In this document: one piece after another, positions 7,289 through 12,490 of the stretch
Layout of the letters: the number at the start of each line of letters is the position of its first letter
Position numbering within the stretch: the stretch's first letter is position 1
NCBI GenBank assembly: GCA_019454625.1
Contig: JACFNY010000029.1
Location: forward strand, 1-12,490
Source of the DNA: Sphingomonadaceae bacterium
GTDB taxonomy: Bacteria > Pseudomonadota > Alphaproteobacteria > Sphingomonadales > Sphingomonadaceae
Direction of reading: 5' to 3'
DNA: 12,490 bases
Program-made: the position numbers and the translations under genes
Notes under the pieces: model-generated
What the model saw: the letters and a program-made list of their open reading frames with translations, nothing else
Told to the model about the DNA's origin: nothing
The model's database searches: none

Positions 7289-8255
7289 AGTCATCGAGCA
7301 GCAGGCCGCGCTGTGGATCGCGCGGCAGGACGGGCAGGACTGGAACGCCGGGGACAATACCGATTTCGAAAACTGGATCAGCCAGTCGACCGAACACCGC
7401 GTCGCCTATCTGAGGCTGCGCGCGGGATGGGAGAAGCTCGACGCTCTCTCCGGGCGCGGCGCGCCGACGACGGAACCGCAGCGTCCGCACTGGCACAAGG
7501 CGGCGTGGTCCGCCGCGCTGGCCGCCGCCGCTGCGGTCCTCCTTGTCGTCGGCATCCCGCTGATGCGCAGCACCGAGCCCGCCACGCTCACCTACGCGAC
7601 GAAGGTCGGCGGCCGGTCGACCATATCGCTCGACGACGGCAGCAGCATCGAACTGAACACGAACAGCCGTCTCCGGGCCACGGTCAACGACCGGCAGCGC
7701 ACTGCGTGGCTCGATCAGGGGGAGGCGTTCTTCTCCATCGCGCCGGACAAGGCGCATCCGTTCATCGTCTATTCGGGCTCGCGCCAGATCACGGTGGTGG
7801 GCACCCGCTTCTCGGTGCGGAAGGACGACACGCGGCTCAGCGTCGCGGTTCTGGAAGGCCGCGTCCGGGTCGGTGCGGCGGACGGAACGGGTGCGGCGAC
7901 GTTGCTGACGGCGGGCGACACGGCGACCGTCGAGCAGGCCTCGATCCTCGTGCAGACGGAGGCGCCCCAACGGGTCGAGGAAGCGCTTGCGTGGCGCAAC
8001 GACCAGCTGCGCTTCAACGACGTGACGCTGCGCGCCGCCGTCGACGAGTTCAACCGCTACAATCATCGCCAGATCAGGATCGCCGACGAGGACACCGCGG
8101 CGCTCCGCATCGGCGGCAGCTTCCGCGCCACCGACATCGACGCTTTCACACGGCTGCTGGAGAACGTATTCGGGTTGCAGGTCGTGACCTCGGGGGACAC
8201 GATCGAAATTTCGGGAGGAAAGGCGGCGCCGAGAGGGGATGTCGAGGACATGTGA
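7275..8255 (+). CDS. FecR-family anti-sigma factor / signal transducer (inner membrane)
   Basis: The 326-residue protein has the FecR layout. A cytoplasmic N-terminal domain (about residues 5-58; ALWIAR, FENWI, HRVAY) binds the sigma factor. One membrane helix spans about 76-97. The periplasmic FecR domain covers about 104-195 (GGRSTISLDDGS, GEAFFSI, VVGTRFSV, LEGRVRV), and a C-terminal domain (about 240-318) contacts the receptor's STN domain. It holds the sigma factor inactive until TBDR2 reports a bound ligand. I chose ATG at 7275 because GGAGG (7265-7269) sits 5 nt upstream; an in-frame TTG at 7257 would add six residues. It overlaps the sigma gene by 14 bp and lies 42 bp before the receptor, the usual order of such relays. 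Confidence 0.92.
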   Translation: MSQREVIEQQAALWIARQDGQDWNAGDNTDFENWISQSTEHRVAYLRLRAGWEKLDALSGRGAPTTEPQRPHWHKAAWSAALAAAAAVLLVVGIPLMRSTEPATLTYATKVGGRSTISLDDGSSIELNTNSRLRATVNDRQRTAWLDQGEAFFSIAPDKAHPFIVYSGSRQITVVGTRFSVRKDDTRLSVAVLEGRVRVGAADGTGAATLLTAGDTATVEQASILVQTEAPQRVEEALAWRNDQLRFNDVTLRAAVDEFNRYNHRQIRIADEDTAALRIGGSFRATDIDAFTRLLENVFGLQVVTSGDTIEISGGKAAPRGDVEDM

Positions 8256-8281
8256 GTGGCCCTCGTTCTTCCCTGACATGC

Positions 8282-8294
8282 GCCCCGAAAGGGC
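8282..8294 (+). promoter_or_regulatory. Small hairpin covering the TBDR2 ribosome binding site
   Basis: GCCC (8282-8285) can pair with GGGC (8291-8294) around a CGAAA loop. The stem would hide part of the AAAGGG site (8288-8293) of the GTG-started receptor gene. With only four base pairs this is weak evidence for translational control. Confidence 0.2.
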
Positions 8295-8297
8295 CCA

Positions 8298-10826
8298 GTG
8301 AATCGTCATAGCGGACGGATAGCGACAGTCGCGATCGGCGCGTGCCTTTGCGCCCTCGCCCTTTCCGCGCGCGCCCAAACAGACCCGCGCGGCCTCGACA
8401 TCGCAGGCGGCGACCTCGCCGTGATGCTCGATGATCTCGCGCGGCAATCCGGCCTCAGCATCCTCTACAGCACGGATCAGGTCCGCGGATTGCAGGCCGA
8501 AGCCGTGCGCGGCAGGCTGACGGCAAGGGCGGCGTTGCGCCTGATCCTACGCGGCACCGGGCTGGAGGCGCGGACCGACCGTTCGGGCGCCGTCGCGATC
8601 GTTCCCCGCCCGGCGCGCGCGCCCATCGAGGACGCCGAGATCATCGTCACCGCCACGCGCCGGGACACGAGCGTCGCGGAGGTGCCGTACAATATCCAGG
8701 TGCTTTCCGGGCGGACGCTGAACCGGACGGGCGCGCGCCGCCTCGCCGACTACGCCCGCACCATCCCCGGCCTCACGTTCAGCGACGAGGGCGGGCGCGA
8801 CGGCTTCCGGCCGTTCCTTCGCGGGCTGCGGTCGGGCACCGACATCGGCCTCGTCGCGACGACCGCCGTGTTCGTGGACGACATCAACGTCGACCGCCCC
8901 GTGACCTTCCGCCCGCTCGACCTGAAGCTGCTCGAGGTCGAGCGCATCGAGGTGCTGCGCGGGCCGCAGGGCACGCTCTACGGTGCGGGCGCGATCGGCG
9001 GCGTGATCCGCTACGTATCGGTGAAACCCGATCCGGGCGGCTTCGAGGGCAAGGCCGGGGGGATGGCGGGCACGGTTAAGGGCGGCGGCACGGACTACGA
9101 GCTGACCGGCAGCGCCAACCTTCCGATCGTCTCCGACAAGGCCGCTCTCCGCATTGCCGTGGGTTATTTCCGCAGCGGCGGTTATATCGACAACGCGCGG
9201 CTGGGGACCCGCGACGTCAACGACGAGTCCACCGTCTCGCTGCGCGCCGCGCTCAGGTTGCTTCCCGCCGAGGGCACCACGATCGACCTCAGCTACTATC
9301 GCCAGAGGTCGCAGTACGGCGAGCGAAGCTGGTCCGAGAGCACGCTGGGGCCGGACACCGTGAACCACCCCAACGCGGGCTGGATGACCGAAACCGCGAA
9401 CCTCGGCGCCGTGAACGTGGAGCAGGAGCTGGGCTTCGCCACGCTGACCTCCACCACCAGCCTGTTCGATGTCGACCGCAGGCAGTCGCAGGACTTCACC
9501 TACGCCCGCCACGACCAGACCTGGGCGCTGCGCGTCGGCCAGCGGTTCCCGCTTCCCGAATTCACGATCTACAACAGGGGCCGCGACGATGCGCGGGCAT
9601 GGGCGCAGGAAATCCGTCTGGTCTCCGGCGCGGAGAGCCGGCTCGACTGGATTCTCGGCGGCTACTACTACCGGTCGACGCATCGCAACGCCTACGACCT
9701 GTTCGCGCCCGTGCCCTTTCCCGGCCAGGGCGACATCGAGGCGTTCCTCCAGACCGGCCTGTCGGACGATCATTTCTCCTTCTCCGGCGGCAGGGAGACG
9801 TTCCGCCACTCCGCGCTGTTCGGAGAGGTGGGATACAGGATCACGCCCGCGTGGCGCGTCTCGCTCGGCGCGCGCCACTACGATTTCCGGCGGCGCCAGC
9901 GCCGCGTCATCATGGACTTCTGGAGCGCCGCGCACCGGGACGGCGACGGTTTCACGCTCCGGGAGCCCCTGCCCACCGACATCAGCCTCGGCCGCTACGA
10001 CGAGAACGGCGAGAGCTACCGCTTCAACACCTCCTACGACCTCGCGCACGACGCCGGCCTCGTCTACCTGACGATCGCGCAAGGCGTCCGCCCGGGCGGC
10101 TACAACGTGGAAACCACCTCGTCGCCGATCCCGCAAGGCTACAAGCAGTTCAATTCCGACAAGATCTGGAACTACGAGATCGGAGGGCGTCTGAACCTCG
10201 GCGCCGACGTCGCCCTCAATGCCGCGCTCTACGCCATCGACTGGTCGAAGATGCAGACGCAGGTGCAACTGCCGACGCTGAACGGCCTGCGCGGCAACGC
10301 CGGCAAGGCGCGCGGCCGGGGCGTGGAACTGGAAATCCGCACGCGCGACTGGCTATCGCCGGGCCTAAGCCTGTCGCTCGGCGCGGCGTGGACCGACGTG
10401 CGGCTCCGCGAGCGCATCGACGACATCGGTTTCGCGGGCGAGCGAAGCCCGTTCGTCCCGCGCGTCTCGGGTTCCGCGATCATCGACTACGCCCGCCCGC
10501 TCGGCGACGGTGAAGCGGGCATCAACCTGATGGTGACGTACACGGGCGCCTCGACCGCGGATTTCGGCCCCGTGCGGCCGGGCCTCGCCGGAGACATCCC
10601 GAATCCGCAGTACGCGCGCCTCGGCGACTACTGGCTCGCCAACCTCGGCATCCGCCTGCCGCTCGGCGGGCATGTCCTGCGCCTTTTCGTCGACAACATG
10701 TTCGACACGCGCGGCACGCTCTACAGCGTGTATCAGGCTTCCTACTCGCCGTACCGGCAGAGCTTCCGGCAGGTCACGACTGCGCGGCCGCGCACGGCCG
10801 GCGCAAGCCTCGAATGGATATTCTGA
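8298..10826 (+). CDS. TonB-dependent transducing receptor with STN domain (TBDR2)
   Basis: The 842-residue protein starts with a signal peptide (to about ARAQ, residue 27), then a secretin/TonB short N-terminal (STN) domain at about 33-105 (LDIAGGDLAVMLDDLARQSGLSI pattern). The TonB-box-like EIIVTATRR starts at residue 114, the plug follows with VLRGPQGTLYG at 219-229, and the barrel ends in a terminal Phe (EWIF). The STN domain marks it as a receptor that both imports a ligand and signals through FecR to the sigma factor, both encoded directly upstream. The VLRGPQGTLYG plug motif is common in siderophore-type receptors but also in sphingomonad receptors for other substrates, so the ligand is open. 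The start is GTG at 8298, 4 nt after AAAGGG; no closer ATG fits the signal peptide. The ribosome site lies in a small potential hairpin (8282-8294). Confidence 0.93.
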   Translation: MNRHSGRIATVAIGACLCALALSARAQTDPRGLDIAGGDLAVMLDDLARQSGLSILYSTDQVRGLQAEAVRGRLTARAALRLILRGTGLEARTDRSGAVAIVPRPARAPIEDAEIIVTATRRDTSVAEVPYNIQVLSGRTLNRTGARRLADYARTIPGLTFSDEGGRDGFRPFLRGLRSGTDIGLVATTAVFVDDINVDRPVTFRPLDLKLLEVERIEVLRGPQGTLYGAGAIGGVIRYVSVKPDPGGFEGKAGGMAGTVKGGGTDYELTGSANLPIVSDKAALRIAVGYFRSGGYIDNARLGTRDVNDESTVSLRAALRLLPAEGTTIDLSYYRQRSQYGERSWSESTLGPDTVNHPNAGWMTETANLGAVNVEQELGFATLTSTTSLFDVDRRQSQDFTYARHDQTWALRVGQRFPLPEFTIYNRGRDDARAWAQEIRLVSGAESRLDWILGGYYYRSTHRNAYDLFAPVPFPGQGDIEAFLQTGLSDDHFSFSGGRETFRHSALFGEVGYRITPAWRVSLGARHYDFRRRQRRVIMDFWSAAHRDGDGFTLREPLPTDISLGRYDENGESYRFNTSYDLAHDAGLVYLTIAQGVRPGGYNVETTSSPIPQGYKQFNSDKIWNYEIGGRLNLGADVALNAALYAIDWSKMQTQVQLPTLNGLRGNAGKARGRGVELEIRTRDWLSPGLSLSLGAAWTDVRLRERIDDIGFAGERSPFVPRVSGSAIIDYARPLGDGEAGINLMVTYTGASTADFGPVRPGLAGDIPNPQYARLGDYWLANLGIRLPLGGHVLRLFVDNMFDTRGTLYSVYQASYSPYRQSFRQVTTARPRTAGASLEWIF

Positions 10827-10926
10827 CCCGGGAGAGCGGCCCCACCAGCGCGCTTCTACCGGCCAATCTTGTTTCATCGCTTAAAACAACGTACACGTTG
10901 CTTTAAAGGGATGGGGAACATTGATC
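10827..10926. promoter_or_regulatory. 100-bp spacer between TBDR2 and the quinoprotein gene, probable promoter region
   Basis: This is the largest gap on the plus strand after 1041. Its right half turns AT-rich and contains a 26-bp palindrome (listed separately). TTGTTT (10869-10874) is -35-like but no convincing -10 follows at 16-18 bp. No hairpin followed by a T-run marks the end of the receptor gene. GGGGA at 10913-10917 is the probable ribosome site for the ATG at 10927. Confidence 0.45.
10881..10906. promoter_or_regulatory. 26-bp inverted repeat, probable operator of the quinoprotein gene
   Basis: Two 12-bp half-sites flank an AC centre: TTAAAACAACGT on the left and ACGTTGCTTTAA on the right. 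They match as inverted copies at 11 of 12 positions. It ends 20 bp before the ATG of the quinoprotein gene. The two-fold symmetry and location suggest a site for a dimeric repressor or activator (TetR-, LacI- or MarR-type all possible). As RNA it could also fold into a hairpin with a TACA loop, but no T-run follows, so a terminator is less likely. Confidence 0.65.
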
Positions 10927-12490
10927 ATGGCGCTTCGATTCAAAGCCCTGCTGGCGGTCGGCGGGGTCGCGGGGATGATCGCCGCCTGCTCGTGGAGCGG
11001 CGGCGGCGGCACGGACTGGGCGCACACCGGCCTCACGCCCCGCGAAGAGCGTCATTCGCCGCTCGCCGCGATTGATACGGGCAACGTCGATCGTCTCGGC
11101 CTCGCGTGGATGTTCGACGGATTCGTGGTGCGCGGCCGCGTGCATCGCGGCAATCAGGGCACGCCGCTCGTCGTGGACGGCGTGATGTATGCGACCGGGC
11201 CGTGGAGCGTCGTCTACGCGCTCGACGCGAAGACCGGCGCGCCCTTGTGGACCTACGACCCCGAGGCCGAAGGCGCGTGGGCGCGCAAGACCTGCTGCGA
11301 CGTCAACAACAAGGGCGTCGCCTACGCGGACGGGCGCGTCTACGTCGGCGTCGTAGACGGCTGGCTCGATGCGCTCGACGCGAAAACCGGCAAGCGCCTG
11401 TGGCGCGTCGACACGCTGATCGACCGCGCGAAGAGTTACAGCGTCACCGGCGCACCGCGCATCGCGGGCCGCACCGTCGTCATCGGCAACGGCGGCGGCG
11501 ACATGGACGCGCGCGGCTACGTCTCCGCCTACGATCTCAGGACCGGCAAGCTCGCGTGGCGCTTCTTCACGGTCCCCGGCGACCCCTCGCAGCCGGACGA
11601 GCACCCGGAGCTGGCGGAAGCGCGCAAGACATGGGGCAAGGATTCGCGCTGGGACCTCGGCGGCGGCGGCACCGTCTACGACGCCATCGCCTACGATCCC
11701 GACCTCGATCTCGTCTACGCGGGCACCAGCAACGGCGTGCCGCACCCGAGCTGGCTGCGCGATCCCACGGGCGGCGACAACCTCTACCTCTCGTCGATCC
11801 TCGCGATCGACGCGAACACCGGCCGCCTCAAGTGGCACTACCAGACGACGCCCGCCGACAGCTGGGACTTCGGCGCGACGCAGCACATGATCCTCGCCGA
11901 CCTCAAGATCGCCGGCAAGACGCGCAAGGTCATCATGCAGGCGCCGAAGAACGGCTTCTTCTACGTGCTCGACCGCGCCACCGGCGAGCTTCTCTCTGCC
12001 GATCCGTTCACCACCGTCACATGGGCGAGCCATGTCGACATGAAGACCGGGCGGCCCGTGCTCGACGCGGCGATGGACTACAAGGCCTCGCCCAAGATCA
12101 TCTGGCCCTCCGTCTCGGGCGGCCACAACTGGCAGCCGATGGCGTTCAGCCCGGACACCGGCCTCGTCTACATCCCGGTGCTGGAGGCGCCGATGAAATA
12201 CGTCGGCTACGACAGCGTCACCTACCAGCCCGGCAGCCTCAACGAGGGCAAGGGTCCGCCGCTGATGCCGCCGTTCGAGGCGGAGGACGAACCGCTGCTC
12301 GCGAACCAGCCGAAGCCGAAGGTGCAGAGCGTGCTGAAGGCGTGGGACCCGGTGGCGCGCAAGGTTGTGTGGGAATCCGCGCCGCAGCCGTTGTGGAGCG
12401 GCGGGCTGCTTTCGACCGGCGGCGGCCTCGTCTTCCAGGGCACCACGGACGGCAAGTTCCGCGCCTACGATGCGAAGACCGGCAAGGTGC
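10927..12490 (+). CDS. PQQ-dependent alcohol dehydrogenase (methanol/ethanol family quinoprotein), partial at right edge
   Basis: An open frame runs from ATG 10927 to the edge (521 residues, no stop). Propeller repeats of the type A-D-TG-LW recur (LDAKTGAPLW, LDAKTGKRLW, YDLRTGKLAW, IDANTGRLKW). The vicinal Cys123-Cys124 form the disulfide ring over PQQ, and WDLGGGGTVYD and APKNGFFYVLDR are typical of the family. The likely catalytic Asp is Asp314 in DSWDFG; Asn269 in TSNG is a metal ligand. The usual Glu ligand (GNGGAE in relatives) is Asp192 here. Gly316 replaces the extra Asp seen in lanthanide-dependent enzymes, pointing to calcium. The N-terminus has MALRFK, a hydrophobic run and IAAC (Cys21), a lipobox, so it may be a membrane-anchored periplasmic lipoprotein. 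The enzyme oxidises alcohols and passes electrons to the respiratory chain; whether a C-terminal cytochrome c domain follows cannot be seen. Confidence 0.92.
   Translation, partial: MALRFKALLAVGGVAGMIAACSWSGGGGTDWAHTGLTPREERHSPLAAIDTGNVDRLGLAWMFDGFVVRGRVHRGNQGTPLVVDGVMYATGPWSVVYALDAKTGAPLWTYDPEAEGAWARKTCCDVNNKGVAYADGRVYVGVVDGWLDALDAKTGKRLWRVDTLIDRAKSYSVTGAPRIAGRTVVIGNGGGDMDARGYVSAYDLRTGKLAWRFFTVPGDPSQPDEHPELAEARKTWGKDSRWDLGGGGTVYDAIAYDPDLDLVYAGTSNGVPHPSWLRDPTGGDNLYLSSILAIDANTGRLKWHYQTTPADSWDFGATQHMILADLKIAGKTRKVIMQAPKNGFFYVLDRATGELLSADPFTTVTWASHVDMKTGRPVLDAAMDYKASPKIIWPSVSGGHNWQPMAFSPDTGLVYIPVLEAPMKYVGYDSVTYQPGSLNEGKGPPLMPPFEAEDEPLLANQPKPKVQSVLKAWDPVARKVVWESAPQPLWSGGLLSTGGGLVFQGTTDGKFRAYDAKTGKV

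Noticed and set aside
8547..10268. 573-codon open frame on the minus strand
   Set aside because: It is antisense to TBDR2, which has clear STN, plug and barrel features. The antisense product is Arg/Ala/Val/Glu-rich with no recognisable motif.
6674..10826. Lasso-peptide uptake locus (FecIR plus TBDR plus isopeptidase)
   Set aside because: No precursor, B/C maturation genes or prolyl-oligopeptidase-type isopeptidase are seen; FecIR plus STN receptor alone is too common to support this.
10881..10910. Rho-independent terminator for TBDR2
   Set aside because: The palindrome is AT-flanked with a central 2-bp spacer and is followed by TTTAAAGGG rather than a T-run, so an operator reading fits better.
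10869..11075. 68-codon open frame crossing the quinoprotein start
   Set aside because: It runs out of frame through the palindrome and the true start, has an Arg/Gly-rich tail and no ribosome site of note.
10903..12126. 407-codon open frame on the minus strand
   Set aside because: It is antisense to the quinoprotein, whose cysteine pair, propeller repeats and catalytic Asp are unmistakable on the plus strand.
10927..12490. Lanthanide-dependent (XoxF/PedH-type) dehydrogenase
   Set aside because: The extra Asp two residues after the catalytic Asp is missing (Gly316), so a calcium-type enzyme is more likely.

Overview
The window is a GC-rich, gene-dense stretch with strongly G/C-biased third codon positions. 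Two large TonB-dependent receptors (TBDRs), a FecI/FecR-type signalling pair and a PQQ alcohol dehydrogenase in one block point to an alphaproteobacterium, most likely a sphingomonad (Sphingomonadales). That placement rests on gene style, not on a marker gene. I see no rRNA, tRNA, CRISPR array, transposase or integrase.

Layout. Positions 1-859 (minus strand) hold the N-terminal part of an exported serine carboxypeptidase (peptidase S10) that runs off the left edge. An AT-rich divergent intergenic region (860-1041) follows. From there every gene is on the plus strand: TBDR1 without a signalling domain (1042-4050), two exported paralogous alpha/beta-hydrolase esterases (4072-4947 and 4984-6147), a MarR-family regulator (6157-6615), an ECF sigma factor (6674-7288) overlapping a FecR-like membrane anti-sigma factor (7275-8255), TBDR2 with an N-terminal STN signalling domain (8298-10826), and the first 521 residues of a PQQ-dependent alcohol dehydrogenase (10927 to the right edge).

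How it may work together (inference). TBDR1 would import a substrate across the outer membrane. The two exported esterases would cleave ester bonds in the periplasm, and the S10 peptidase could trim peptide parts. The quinoprotein could oxidise a released alcohol and feed electrons to the respiratory chain. TBDR2, FecR and the sigma factor form a complete cell-surface signalling relay that senses an external ligand, and MarR may add intracellular effector control. Gaps from 1042 to 8297 are short (9-58 bp, one 14-bp overlap), compatible with one or two transcripts. The quinoprotein follows a 100-bp gap with a 26-bp palindrome and probably has its own control. The ligand cannot be read from the sequence; an ester-type siderophore or an ester/polyester carbon source both fit.

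Most notable oddities: a 36-nt, 16-bp hairpin inside the first esterase gene just after the signal-peptide codons; the 26-bp palindrome before the quinoprotein gene; an Asp in place of the usual Glu metal ligand in the quinoprotein, which also starts with a lipoprotein-type signal; and a C-terminal extension on only one of the two esterase paralogues.
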